This document shows positions 11,290 through 23,743 of a stretch of DNA of 64,000 bases, piece after piece (positions within the stretch are counted from its first letter, which is position 1; every line of letters begins with the position of its first letter). The stretch is from the NCBI RefSeq assembly GCF_001723175.1, contig NC_064650.1, forward strand, positions 2,542,001 through 2,606,000. The letters are read 5' to 3'. Origin of the DNA: Penicillium oxalicum. Its lineage: Eukaryota > Ascomycota > Eurotiomycetes > Eurotiales > Aspergillaceae. The notes under the pieces were generated by a model. It ran no database searches. It had not been told where the DNA came from and saw nothing but the letters and a program-made list of their open reading frames with translations. The position numbers and the translations under genes are program-made.

Positions 11290-14160
11290 TCAACGATATG
11301 AGGGATGAGTGGAGTTCCATTGATTGCCTCGGCTGTATCGACCACCGCTGGAATGGCCTGAGCCATATCGTTCTTCGTTGAAGTGGCCGAAGCGACCACC
11401 TTGGACGCCTGTTCCGGGTCCAGGACGAGTAGCATGAGATGGGTTACAACAAAGCATAGCCACGCGAGAACCGAATTTGGAGCCTCTCAAGGACACCATG
11501 TGTTTACTTTCACAACAATTTGTAAGTTAACGACGAAGCAACTGAAGCAATCTCAGGAACTTACCGAATGTGGCTCGCGACAACCTCGTACTGCTGCGGA
11601 GCAGCGTGTGACAAGATCCACTGAATCAAATAATTTCCGTACTGATCGCCAGCAACTAAAGAAGACATTAGCATCATAACGTGTCTTTTTCGTGGGCATT
11701 CGACGTACTGTCAATCAGGGGCATCCGAGGTCTATCGGCACGACCAGTGCAGACACGATTGAGGTAACGATCGAGGAACTCGGCACCTCCAATCTTCAAA
11801 CATTTTTCCACGATCTTCGAGGCGAACTGGTCCATACTGTAGTCGACCGCATGCTTGAGGATATGCTCAACGGCACGGTTCTTGTCGTGAGGGGCGCCGT
11901 GCTCGCAGATGTGTTGAATACACCAGTTACCAAATTGTCCATGGGCCACGTCATCAATCTTCTTGAGCACTTCTTCGATGGCTTGTCGCTTTGAGTATAT
12001 GTCAGTTTGTCCGCCAATTTTGAGGTCATCCCAACGTCTTCATCAATGGGGTGCTTGGTTCCCGGTCTATAGCCGAGTAAAGCAACGTACCTTTTCATCT
12101 TCAAGACAGTTCTCGAAGATATTCTGCACCACCAGACTACCGGTCTCTCCAAGCGCAACTTTGTGCCACATTCCCTTCAGAGCTTCATTGACTTTAGTCA
12201 TGATTGGTGGAGGCTTCCCAGTCCATCGAAGTTCAAAGAGCTTTTGCCAAACGTGACAGGCATAACGGTGAACAACTGTCTCTGGGACATTGCGAAGGAG
12301 TTCGTTGACCATGACAATTTTGTAATTCTCAGAAACACAGTCCAAAGCTTTCTGAATTACATGGCAACCGAACTGGTCCATGCTCAAGGGCACCGTATTA
12401 CCTCGAATTGCGTTGGCAATTGCAATGGCATGCTCCTGGGTCCCGTGCTCAAAGCAACGCTGGATGAGGAAGTTTCCAAATCGATTGACCATCAACGGAT
12501 ACGCTTGGCTGATGATAGCATCGATGATATCAAATTTGTGCTCCGCTGGACCACCTTTGAGCTTGTGTTGCAAAAAGACGGACGATTGTTGATCGTTGTC
12601 ACAAATGATCTTCTCCACAATGTATTTCCAATCACAGGCGATATTCTTGTCCAGGAGACGTCGGAAGTTGAGCGGCTCTGAGGATGGAACGTAGGTTGAA
12701 GCGAGGGGAACACTGGTGTTCTGAGGCAAAATCAGCGAAATTTCCAAGAAAAGCAAGTGCTGAACAGGCAGGCCATTTCAAACTTACCGGAGGACTTGTC
12801 CAAAATGGGCCATTGGGTGCGGCAGTAGTGAACTCGGAAGCGGTTGGACAGAGTGCCATTAAACCGGAGGTGGTCTGGTAGGAACCTACAGGATAGCCAC
12901 CGTACTGCGGGTAAGTCATGGAAGAAGTAGGCGCTGCCAAGGCTGTGGTCTTCGAGTCATCGTCGCCACCGTGGGCTCCAGAAGACTCATTGCCCCAATT
13001 GGCATTTGTTGGAGAGAAAGCGGGAGGTCCACGGGTAAGGCCTCGACTCGGAGTGTTGTTCGAACCCGAAAGTGCTTGGGGTTGCTCGGGCACCTGGCGA
13101 GAATGAAAGCCAAATCCACTGTTTGTAGGAGTCGGTATCATGCGAGGTACGGCACTATTGGGTTGCACGATGGCACCAGCGGGGTAAATTGGCGCAGCAG
13201 CCCACACACGACTCAAATCTTGATTAGCCGGTGCCTGAAATGCGGAGTTAGAACTGGCAAACATTCCGTCAATTGGATGGCTAGAGCCACTCGTTCCAAA
13301 AGCTTGCTGCATCAATCGGCCTCGGAGACGACTGTAGACTGCAGTAGGCATAGTATCGGATGTCTCAGAGCCGGCATCATCTGGGCTCATCCAACCGCTG
13401 CGATCTTGACGAAAGGCAACAAATGCTGCCCTCTGGCGGGTGGTGAGAGTCGGTTCATTCACATCCTGACGACCGAGGTCTGCCTCCGAGGCAGGGCCAA
13501 GAGCTTGGTCCAGTGTATGTCTCATGATACGGCTTTGGGCAAGTTCTTGTTCTTGCATAGCAATCTTCGACTTGGCCGCCATCAACTCCTGCTTGAGGCG
13601 AAGGACCTCAGATGCACTGCTCTCCTGTGACCGGTAGTTGACAGTCTTGGTCAGTCTTGGGTCCGATACAGCTTCGCTCGACTGCGCAGGTCGAGATGAT
13701 TGAACATTCAGATCAGACTCCAGATGAGTTGGCGGATAGGCTTGCGGAGAGATCTGGGCAAGAATCCGATCCACATGAGAGGATGATGCAACACTAGATT
13801 CGACTTTAACGTGTCCCAATTTCGGCTTCTATATTGTCAATCGCGGTGAGCACGGCCAGATCTTTCAAGAAGTCTGAGACTTACCTTGGTAGATGGAACA
13901 TCAACATCATCAGCAGACACTCTCAGGTTGATGGCATAATTTGGCACCTCGTCGGACTCCGACTGGATGTGCCGGCTGCTTGCGTGCTGCAAGTCTCTTG
14001 GGTCAGAAATACTTCCTGCAAGAACTCTAAGGGCATAGCGATGACATGGACTCACTTTGAGATCACGGTTGTATGAAAGATGACGTATGTCTTGACCTTC
14101 ATCTTGAGGATGCATCTTGGGCATCCGAGTGGCCTTCGGCGGTCCACTTGTAGATGCCAT
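11290..14160 (-). CDS. PUF (Pumilio) family RNA-binding protein
   Basis: Sequence-specific mRNA 3'-UTR binding protein of the Pumilio family, expected to act in the cytoplasm as a post-transcriptional regulator. Seven exons: 14160-14056, 13986-13885, 13828-12788, 12720-12091, 11988-11709, 11655-11565 and 11506-11290, giving 821 residues with all phases consistent. Residues 1 to about 415 are low-complexity Ser/Pro/Asn/Gln-rich, with one predicted coiled-coil segment (SEVLRLKQELMAAKSKIAMQ). The Pumilio repeats occupy about 430-770. Repeat cores visible in order are RFGNFLIQ, QFGCHVIQ, the VHRYACHVWQ segment, GSLVVQ, QFGNWCIQ, QFASKIVEK, QYGNYLIQ and KFGSRVAM, consistent with about eight repeats. 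The C-terminus is Gly/Arg-rich. The coiled coil plus PUF layout resembles fungal proteins annotated as meiotic coiled-coil protein 2 (Mcp2), but I do not assign orthology. Confidence 0.93.
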
Positions 14161-17100
14161 CGCGCTAGACAGTGTGAGGATGAAACCAGTCCAAATAACT
14201 CGACCAGTGAGACGTACAGGAAAGTAAAGCAAGATGATCAAGCTGAAAGTTATACAGATTTTCGAGATGGAATATGAGATGAGCAAGATGGAGAACGGAA
14301 GTAGGGAAAGGTAGGAGGTATGCGAAGCGGGATGAATGAGGGTCGTTGCAAAGGAAAGAAGAGAAAGGTGAGATAGGAAGAAAGCAGGCTCGATTAGGCA
14401 AGCACAACACCGAGTCAGCGCACTGTCTTGTCAATCGTATTGACTCGAAAGGATACGCCGTTACGGAGGGGCCCGGACTCGAGCTTGTGTACCATCTACG
14501 AGTAATCCTCCGCTCACCATTGCACGTATCATCAAAACTTGCCCTGTATCATTCATTCCATCAGATAGGAGTTGGGCATCGTATTGTTAACTTTCAATTT
14601 CACTCCGTCTGGGTAGCGCAAGTCAAAGCTCTCCATTCACCAGAGGGAATTCTTGGAGAGTTTGTCGAGCCCCAACTCGAAGTAGACACTACCCTAGTCC
14701 TGCGCCTTCCATTTTACCACGAGTGTGCTAATGACAACTGAAAACATTGATACCAACTATTGCACCAGGCATACTACCTCAGCAATAGCGGAGCTTTTAA
14801 TTATATCGTCATTGATAGCGTTTATGCACTTAATAAAGCCTCATCCCGCTCATTCGCAAATCAATGGAATGTTTAACGGCCTATTTCAAAAAGGGTTGAC
14901 CCAGCGAAGAGCAAATCTACTCAATTACAATTAAAAAACATACATTTTAGGGTGATTTGCAAAGCAGACTGGTTGTTTACTTCTGCCGCAAAAATTTGTG
15001 GGGAAAGTACGGTCAATCTAGAATGTCAGGTCACTGTAAGTCAGCGTTTCCTGCATCAAGCGTCTGCGTCTCGTAAAGACCTCACATGTTCAGCATATAG
15101 CAGACCAGGCCCCACGTTGTGATTGATTCTATTGATCTTACATGTTTTGAGCGGAGCACATTATAAGGATTATAGATGTTTTTATGACTAGCGGCACAGT
15201 AAGTTCTCCCTATCACAAACACGTGTATCTTGACCAAGAAGCAAAGGTGTATTTGAATATGATAGCAGAAAAACTGAGCGATCTGTTAAGCCATGGTAAA
15301 GCAAAAATCTTGTAATGAAGTCACAGAGTCCCGTTCAAGATACACACTGAACTATATCAGGGCCGCTCCATTGCGCTTAGTACATTGCCATTTCGGGTCG
15401 TCCCGTGTGCCATATTGCATGCAGGATTTGAATCTGTCACTACTTTTCCCATCTCAAGAAGCATGAGGTAGATAGCTAGAAGTCCAAGGAGAAAAGAAGG
15501 GCAATGTGGGGCATGAGTTAATACAACTCCCAAGACCCCTACTCTCTATACTATCCAGTCTCTACTCTGTCAAGCTAGAGTCTCTGGATATAATCATATA
15601 GGCTTCTCTATGTGACCGCCAGTTAAAAAAGTATTGACATCATATCCAATAACTCGATGTACACCCATCGTATTTATTTGGGACGTTAACTAAATATCGG
15701 GGTTCATCTCTGTCTTCAGCCTCTTGGACAATCCGAGCCGTTTACCACAGAAGATCCATTCAATACTTAGGGCTTGAATAGTACCTGGCTTTATCACGTG
15801 CTCTAGATATACGCCTGTCATCCCAGGCCACCTTTTTCAACCCGCATTGTCAACGGCTCTTTCTTGTCCCGAAAATCTTTCTGCCAGTCTTGAGGCAGGG
15901 TTCGCTTCATGGACGTGCAAAAAGACCTAGCTCATTTTCTCTTTCAAGTATAGAGTAGACATTTCAATACCTATGTTCAAGGGTTTTAATGTAATACCCA
16001 GGCCTCGATTCTCGGAAGATCTATCCTTATATCCTGTGCACAAAATTCTGCGAAGAATCAGAAAGCGATCGCTGACAGTGGTTTTTTTCTCTACACTCTT
16101 TCACTCATGATAACGGCCCTAGGGTCTTAAGTAATATCTTGGTTTTCGCTGTAACCTATCTGCGTTCATATTGTAAGCGTTTAAGTCACAAGAGTATGAT
16201 AGTAACTTCTGATGTATGCTTAATATAGCCTCAAGTAATGATTCGCTTTCAAGAGGAAGGGAAGTACACAAACCTTTTGATCCTCTCTGAAAAGCGAGCT
16301 ATATAGGCCATGCTATTAAAAAGGGGACACATGCATTAGGTACCGTGCTTGGCAAGATCTGGAAGTAAACACGTGCCTCCAGAGGCTCATTGTAAGGATC
16401 CTCCTATGGATACTGTACTTTTCCAATGGTTTAGTTACATAAGCCTCGTTAATTTGATGCAGAACGATATCAATAATTAGCACTATTGCATACTCTCTCA
16501 TGTTAACAGCGTTCATGTAAGATCAAAGCAAAATCGAAATTCACGATTTATTTGACACCAACAATGTCCAGACCAGGCCAGCAAATCATGGACTTGTGGT
16601 TACGTGCACCGGGCGCTTTTTTGTATATGATGGTGGCCCTTCTTAGGTAGTAGGTAATGGTGGCCGTACGCTGTGGGTCTAGACGGGCCCTCAGACCCTC
16701 GCACCAGTTTATTCATTTTACCTTTCATTACCCACGGTGGTCGACAGAGCTGAACGGTCTTGGTGTGTGTCCCCCCCCTTTTTTTTGAAAAAAAAAAAAA
16801 AGAGACAAAAGAAAAAACTTCAGGAGTGTGTATCTCTTTTCATTTTCCTATTTCTAAAATGCTTAAGCTCTTGTTGTTTTGTCACCTAGCAGCAGCTTCT
16901 TTTTCTAGGCGCTCTCTTCTCTTCAATGAAACATGGCACTATGATAGAGACAGTAACGTATACCACCCGCTCAGCGCCTCCAGGAGCAGGCAAGTATTTT
17001 TAAAAAAAAATTGCCGTTGTCTTACACAAGGTTGGCCAGTGTATCAGATATGGCAGTCAACTGGAGACCTATCAGAGTACCAAAGAGAATGGCAAAAAGA

Positions 17101-17529
17101 CTACTGTAAGTTGGAAGGTTTTGACGGAGAGGTGACTGGACTGTGCTCTGAACTGCGCTGCCCACATTTCTGCCGAGTCCACGATAAGCTTGTGGCCCAC
17201 CCCTCCGCCCCCCGTTTCGGTACCTGAGGACCTGCAGTGTGCGCCGTCCTCCACGCTCATTCGCTCGCCGGGATTCGTCATCTCCAACTCCATTTTCCCT
17301 GCAACTCTGGCCAGACTTGACTCTCTGGAAGTGCGCAATCCCCTCTTGAATTGATCGCGGATACCTTGACTGGCATTCTGCCTTATTTCGGGTAAGTCAT
17401 GTGCTCAGTGCAATTCGCCTCGTCAAGTTTTCGGGTTGGTGGCAGAGCAACTGTGGCAACCATCATCCAGACAGTCAGGTTAACACACTGTCTCCCAGCG
17501 AAAGCCCCAACAACAACGCCGTCACGATC
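14161..17529. other. Gene-poor interval upstream of the PUF and transporter genes
   Basis: About 3.4 kb between two divergently transcribed genes. From 14.9 to 16.7 kb there is no open frame of note, base composition is AT-leaning, and CA/TG are present at normal levels, so this is not RIP-mutated DNA like the right end. A C/T/A homopolymer cluster lies at 16767-16802. A 123-codon frame at 16859-17227 begins with a signal-peptide-like stretch but has no recognisable family. The last 300 bases probably contain the 5' leader of the transporter gene, including a possible leader intron beginning GTAAGT near 17393. Confidence 0.5.
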
Positions 17530-19336
17530 ATGGCTACGGCGACAGTGACCGGCCATGGGCGGAGACCCTCAATGCGACAACCGGAACTACAAATGCCCAC
17601 CATTCACTCTGCATCCCAGTCCACGAGTAGCCCCATTGACAAGTTCCCTCCCTATGAAGATTCTCTGGATGCCGCCGTGGGGTCCGCGGCACCGACAACC
17701 CGGCCACACCGGAGTCCCTCTGTGAAGTACGCTCTCGGTGATCAGTGGGAGCCACGAAAGAATGCGTCCTGGTCGCGAGATCACCCGCTAGGCGTAATAC
17801 GGAGTTCAAAACATCGACCGCGAAAGAGCATCAGTGAAGCGATCTCGATAATTCGCACCAGAAACGGAAGTGTGAGCGCTAATGCGCATGAACTTGCGGA
17901 AGCTTTGAAAGCTCCAGTATCGTATCGATTAGTGGTACGTGTTCTACCCACCGTCGCTTTTACGAGGCGCAGCGGAAGTGTTTTTGCTAGTACGATGTCT
18001 TTGTTTCGCTGTGGCCAGTCATTCATTGGCAATCACTTTCTTGCTAACTGCCGACAAATTGATGTAGGGTCTCTGTCTGATCTGGTACTTGACCTCCGCC
18101 CTGACCAACACATCCTCCAAATCGATCCTCAATGCCCTCCCTATGCCCATTACATTGACAATCATTCAATTTGCGTTTGTCTCATTCTGGTGTCTTTTCC
18201 TGGTATATCTCTCCAGCGTGATACCTGGACTTCGGCGAAGCATTCCGGTCCTTAAAAATGGCATCCGATACCCCTCGCGCGATGTAATCTCGACCGCGCT
18301 TCCGCTCGCTGTGTTCCAGCTTGCGGGCCACATTCTCAGCTCCATGGCTACATCTCAAATCCCTGTTTCCTTGGTCCATACTATCAAAGGCCTATCCCCG
18401 CTATTCACTGTCCTCGCATATCGGGTGCTGTTCCGCATTCGGTACGCCAAGGCCACATATCTCTCGCTGGTGCCCCTGACCGTCGGCGTCATGCTTGCCT
18501 GTTCCACAGGAATCTCAACCAACCTGTATGGAATTCTCTGTGCGCTCCTCGCGGCTCTGGTGTTCGTCTCTCAAAATATCTTCTCAAAGAAGCTCTTTAA
18601 TGAGGCCGAGCGCTCCGAGGTTGAAGCGGCTAACCCCGCCCGGCGCAAACTTGACAAGTTAAACCTACTTTGCTATTGCTCCGGCCTGGCCTTCTTCCTG
18701 ACCTTGCCCATCTGGTTCCTCAGTGAAGGCTATCCTCTCATCTCCGATTTTGTTCATGACGGTTCCATTTCACTCTCGGGCAAGCAAGGATCCCTCGACC
18801 ATGGAGCGTTGGCCTTGGAGTTTGTTTTCAACGGAGTCTCGCACTTTGCGCAGAATATCCTCGCATTTGTCCTCCTGTCTATGATTTCGCCTGTCTCCTA
18901 CTCCGTTGCCTCGCTGGTGAAGCGAGTCTTTGTGATTGTGGCCGCTATCATTTGGTTTGGGAGCTCCACTACGCCAATTCAAGCGGTCGGCATTGCTCTC
19001 ACCTTCTTGGGACTGTATCTCTATGATCGCAACAGCCATGATGACGTGGCCGACCAGCGTGCGAATACCGACCATTTCCACGCGCGGGACACTGTTCTGC
19101 CTCTGAACGTGCGACATTCAAGCAAGCCTTGGGACTCCAATGGATATGCTTTCCCTGGAATGAGAGCATTTGAGGTGTCGACGGGAAACGCCTCTCTCCC
19201 GATGAATTCCTCCAAGAAGCAGGACGACGGGCCTGGCCGCGTGCGACCTCGGGGCGCTAGCGTCCATCGCAATTTACTTCCAGGAACTAAGCAAGAATCT
19301 ACCTGGCAACCCAGCGATTCTACAGCGGCCGCGTAG
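17530..19336 (+). CDS. Triose-phosphate/sugar-phosphate transporter family protein (Sly41-like)
   Basis: Membrane protein of the drug/metabolite transporter superfamily, TPT branch, resembling yeast Sly41, an ER/Golgi-region protein found as a multicopy suppressor of Ypt1 loss. Exons 17530-17934 and 18068-19336 (intron 133 bases, GTACGT..TGTAG, phase 0) give 557 residues. Residues 1-135 are a hydrophilic Ser/Pro-rich cytosolic tail. From about 137 there are roughly ten hydrophobic segments with TPT-type motifs: LCLIWYLTSALTNTSSKSIL, ALPLAVFQLAGHILSSMATS, SLVHTIKGLSPLFTVL, the SQNIFSKKLF loop, and SPVSYSVASLVKRVFVI near the last helices. A 90-residue hydrophilic tail follows. The ATG at 17530 is the first in the frame; upstream in-frame codons include no ATG. 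The exact substrate is unknown. Confidence 0.9.
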
Positions 19337-20328
19337 GGTGGGGTTCTCATGTGCGCTCATGTTGACAGTCCTCGTATATGTACTAGTGTTAATTTCCTCA
19401 GGTCTCTTGACGCGCCCCCTCTAGTCGCACTATAGAACCATAAGTAAGAGACTTGCATTTTCGCAAGCTAAGTATTCAAGGGTCGATTGTTGCCCATGTT
19501 GTCTCTGAGGACTCGCCATGTGGCAGATATAAAGATGTGACAAATCCAACCGGCCTGGTGGACGATGCCGCTGGTGACATTTCCTGCAATGGTGCCAGCA
19601 CTAGTGTAAAGGGGCCAAGAATTTGGTAGAAATAGAGGGAGTTGCTTTTCCAAATCGAGACTGAGCTCAATTTCTGGGACTGAAGGAAGACTATTGAGTG
19701 CAATATCGAGAGAATCTTTCATTGTCAAATACGATCAGAGTAATCTCGCTAAAACATCCTCCACCAAGTTCAAACTGCGTCGTTGTGTTATGGTCAGTAT
19801 GTAGCGACCGTCGGTAAAGAACATGCCATCATCGAGAGACACAAAAGTCAACCCTTGACTGCTCCAGTTCGGTGCAGGATCTGCTCTAGGACTATGTTGC
19901 AGAGGAGACTGAGACTGAACGCCCAGCATCCTACAATAAATCATGCCCAGAAATGAGATGATATCCAGACAAGGACGGGGCCAGCGCGACGACAATTTAA
20001 AGGAAATTCTCCCGGAAACAGTGTTTATCCGCGTAACCGAGCCAATGGCCACGAGTCAAATTGGGATTTCCCATCGCGGTGCTGGCAGGACCTCCGAATG
20101 GCGGGAACTTGTCGTTTGCCTTAGTCAGCTTTCCAGGATGGTCAGCAACATTAGGTAACCCAGCAGATTCCGAACTTCTCTGAACTGGTCGTCAAGCTCC
20201 TTCAACGTCAAGGCCTACCTCCCCCCCCTCTTGCCCTCAATCTCTCCGCGGCCTTCCTCCCCCCCACCTCGTCGGACCTCTCTCTTTCCCACTTTCTCCC
20301 TCTCCCCAACATCGTCTTTTTCAACACA
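19337..20328. other. Intergenic between the transporter and complex I genes
   Basis: About 1 kb. It contains the transporter 3' flank and the nuo78 promoter, the latter CT-rich just before the start codon. A minus-strand stretch around 19.74-20.17 kb reads as protein-like in two frames but lacks a good start and I cannot assign it to a family. Confidence 0.45.
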
Positions 20329-22966
20329 ATGCGGCCGCAGCTGTTCCGTGCGGCCGCCCGGTCTCTCCGGGTGCCCAGAGCCCGTGCCTTCGCGACAACA
20401 GCCCCTCGCGCCGCTGAGGTGGAATTGACCATTGGTTCGTCATGATCTACGGTTTCTCTGCTAGTGGTGGACATTGGGAGAGCTAATTGTGTCGCGCGCA
20501 GATGGCAAGAAGGTGTCGGTTGAAGGTAACATCGATGTTCCAAACACGCAGTGACCAACTACTCACATCCTCGGTAGCCGGTTCGGCTCTTATTCAGGCT
20601 TGCGAGAAAGCCGGTGCCACCATTCCCAGGTAAGGCTGGACATTTACATGGCGAATGAAAGATTTGGAGATATCTGACTGACGTGCCCGGCTTAGATACT
20701 GCTACCACGAGTATGTGTTGAACTTCGTTAACGTCAAGATTGACAGCCCCAAAGCATGCTAACCTGGATGAAGAAAATTGTTGATTGCAGGAAACTGTAT
20801 GTTTGTTCCATCAATTGGATGAATATCATTTGCGCTTTGGCGGATTGCTGACGGTATCGGTCTTTGTTCTCTAGGTCGTATGTGTCTCGTCGAAGTCGAG
20901 CGTGCCCCCAAGCCTGTCGCGTCCTGCGCCTGGCCCGTTCAGCCTGGTATGGTTGTGAAGACGAATTCTCCTCTCGTACACAAGGCGAGAGAGGGTGTGA
21001 TGGAGTTCCTTTTGGCCAACCACCCGCTTGATTGCCCCGTTTGCGACCAGGGTGGAGAGTGTGATCTTCAGGACCAGTCAATGCGCTATGGCTCTGACCG
21101 TGGTCGTTTCCACGAGGAGGGCGGCAAGCGTGCCGTGGAGGACAAGAATATCGGACCCCTGGTCAAGACCTCGATGAACCGTTGCATTCACTGCACTCGT
21201 TGTGTGCGTTTCATGAATGACGTGGCTGGCGCTCCCGAACTCGGCACCACTGGACGTGGTAACGACATGCAGATCGGCACCTACTTGGAGCAGAACCTCA
21301 ACTCCGAGTTGTCCGGCAACGTGATTGACCTTTGCCCCGTCGGTGCTCTGACCTCCAAGCCTTATGCTTTCCGCGCCCGTCCTTGGGAGTTGAAGCACAC
21401 CGAATCCATCGATGTCCTCGACGCCCTTGGTTCTAACATCCGAATTGATAGCCGCGGTATGGAGGTGATGCGCATTCTCCCCCGTCTCAACGACGATGTC
21501 AACGAGGAGTGGCTCAACGACAAGTCCCGCTTTGCTTGTGACGGACTGAAGACTCAGCGTCTTACCACTCCCCTCATTCGCCGCGATGGCAAGTTTGTTC
21601 CCGCTACTTGGGAGCAGGCTCTGGCCGAGATCGCCGAGGCCAAGCAAAAGCTGCAGCTCCAGCCCAACGAGTTCAAGGCTGTGGCCGGTCACCTCGTTGA
21701 CACCGAGACTCTGGTCGCTATGAAGGACATGGCCAACAAGCTTGGTTCGGACAACCTCGCTCTCGACCAGCCCGGCGGCAGCGCGCCCATCGCTCACGGC
21801 ATCGACGTTCGCTCCAACTACCTGTTCAACTCCAAGATCTACGGTATCGAAGAGGCCGACGCTGTTCTGCTGGTCTCCACCAACCCTCGCCACGAGGCTT
21901 CCGTGTTGAACGCTCGCATTCGCAAGCAGTACCTTCGCTCCGACATGGAGATCGGTCTGGTTGGCGAGGAGTTTGAGAGCACCTTTGAGTACAATCACCT
22001 CGGTGCCGACGTCTCCGCCCTGAAGACCGCTCTGTCTGGCGAGTTTGGCAAGAAGCTGGCCAGTGCCAGCCGACCCATGATCATTGTTGGTAGCGCCGCC
22101 GCTGAGCACGCTGACGCCAAGGCCATCTTTGAGACCGTCGGAAACTTCGTCGAGAAGCACGCTAAGAGCTTCAACACCCCCGAGTGGCAAGGATACAACG
22201 TTCTCCAGCGTGCTGCCTCCCGCGCCGGTGCCTACGAGGTTGGCTTCACTGCTCCCTCTACCGAGGTCGCGCAGACCACTCCCAAGATGGTGTGGCTCCT
22301 GGGTGCCGACGAGATTGCCCAGAGCGAGATCCCCAAGGATGCCTTTGTCGTCTACCAGGGCCACCACGGTGACCGTGGTGCTCAGCTCGCCGATGTTGTT
22401 CTTCCCGGTGCTGCTTACACCGAGAAGTCCGTCACTTACCTCAACACCGAGGGTCGTGTGCAGATCACTCGTGCCGCCACATCGATGCCCGGTGCTGCCC
22501 GTGAGGACTGGAAGATCATCCGTGCCTCTAGCGAGTTCCTGGGTGTTCCCCTTCCTTACGATGATGTCGAGGCTCTCCGTGACCGCATGGAGGAGATTAG
22601 CCCCGTCATGCGCCGCTACGACGTTGTCGAGCCCACATCTGTCAGCACTTTGAGCAAGGTTCAGCTTGCGGACCAGAACAAGGGCGCCTCGGCTACCGGC
22701 GCTCCCTTCCAGAAGGTTATTGAGGACTTTTACTTCACCGACCCTATCTCCCGAAGGTAAGAGGTTCCCCGCTGTGATGCTGCCGTGATGGCTTTTTTTC
22801 CCCCTCTCATTATCTTTATTTTGCAACTGGTGAACTTGTTTACTGACATCTCCTCTTCAATAGCTCCCCCACCATGGCTCGCTGCTCGGCTGCCAAGGCT
22901 ACTGGCAACCCTGAGACCAACTTCATGGCTGCCGGTGAGATGTCTCCCCAAGCTCTGTACGGTTAA
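20329..22966 (+). CDS. nuo78: NADH:ubiquinone oxidoreductase 78-kDa iron-sulfur subunit (NDUFS1/Nuo78)
   Basis: Largest subunit of mitochondrial complex I, carrying three iron-sulfur clusters of the electron-input module. Seven exons (20329-20434, 20502-20525, 20578-20629, 20696-20710, 20774-20796, 20875-22756, 22864-22966) join in frame to 734 residues, close to the roughly 740 of fungal relatives. Exons 2, 4 and 5 are only 24, 15 and 23 bases. The first 30 residues (MRPQLFRAAARSLRVPRARA) form a typical Arg/Ala mitochondrial presequence. The N1b [2Fe-2S] ligands lie in YCYHEKLLIAGNCRMC. The N5 cluster ligands are in HPLDCPVCDQGGEC, and the N4 ligands in CIHCTRC plus the downstream LCPVGAL. 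The molybdopterin-type fold fills the C-terminal half. The short last exon supplies the conserved SSPTMARCSAAKA tail. Confidence 0.97.
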
Positions 22967-23743
22967 AGGAAGGATTGAAAGTATCATGTTCACTTCTTCA
23001 ATTCCCTCCCTGTCTCCTTTAAACTCCCCCGCATGAGCTGCCGATCGAATCCTTTTGTTTTCCAGTAATGGTTGCAAGGCGTTATCCATTTTGTATCACA
23101 TTAAATTTTTCTCTTTTCTTTTCTTTTTTGATTCACCGTTTCCCATCCACTTTTGTTTTGGCCCTCTCTGATCTTTCCCCAACTCCCATTTTTGGGGGAT
23201 TTTCTGATCCTTGTTTGCAAAGGCTCAGGGCTTCCGTGGTTGACAAGTTGTGTCTCTCTGTGTCTCCTCTTGGCTTTCTCACCCTCTCTTCCTCCCTCTT
23301 CCTCTCTCGCGGTCATTCTCCCCGACTGATCCCCGGGTATATGGCCTGGATCCGGATCCGGATTGGCTTTGGAGGGACGACTTGTACATAAAAAGCTTGA
23401 AGCCCTGTGAAATCTCAGTTCCTGATTGGATGTGTTAAGAGGATTCGCTTGTGATTTGAACGTAGGATTCCGGGTACAAGTCAAAAGGCGTCGAATGGCA
23501 AGTCCTTCATCGGATGTATTTGCTCTGATTGACAATACTATCTGGGCTTTCTCGTACATGGTCTGCCTCGTAGACCCAACACTGCCAGTGACACCGTATT
23601 CAAGGCCCCTCGATCCGTCCTCAGCAAGTCCACCCACCCATGAAAATGGTGTCAAAATGTCCTGTCAATGAGGCAGAGGTGCCCAACAAAGAAAAGACCA
23701 ATTGAGTGAAAAGCAGACAAAACAAAGTACATCAATCGCCTGC
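22967..23743. other. Convergent 3' intergenic region
   Basis: 777 bases between the 3' ends of the complex I gene (+) and the XRCC4-like gene (-). Plus-strand pyrimidine-rich tracts occur at 23100-23340. No separate gene is seen. Confidence 0.5.

Noticed and set aside
11235..11435. Alternative C-terminal frame for the PUF gene (MLLVLDPEQASK...)
   Set aside because: The frame that continues the last Pumilio repeat (KFGSRVAMLCC) is in phase with the upstream exon and ends at 11290. The alternative is out of phase.
14940..16700. Gene-poor, AT-leaning interval considered as another RIP-mutated transposon
   Set aside because: CA and TG occur at ordinary frequency and no transposon-like reading was found, so there is no RIP signature.
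21078..22826. 582-codon open frame on the minus strand opposite nuo78
   Set aside because: It is a GC-rich antisense shadow of the highly biased nuo78 coding strand. It is Leu/Gly/Val-rich, has no family features, and the plus strand is unequivocal.
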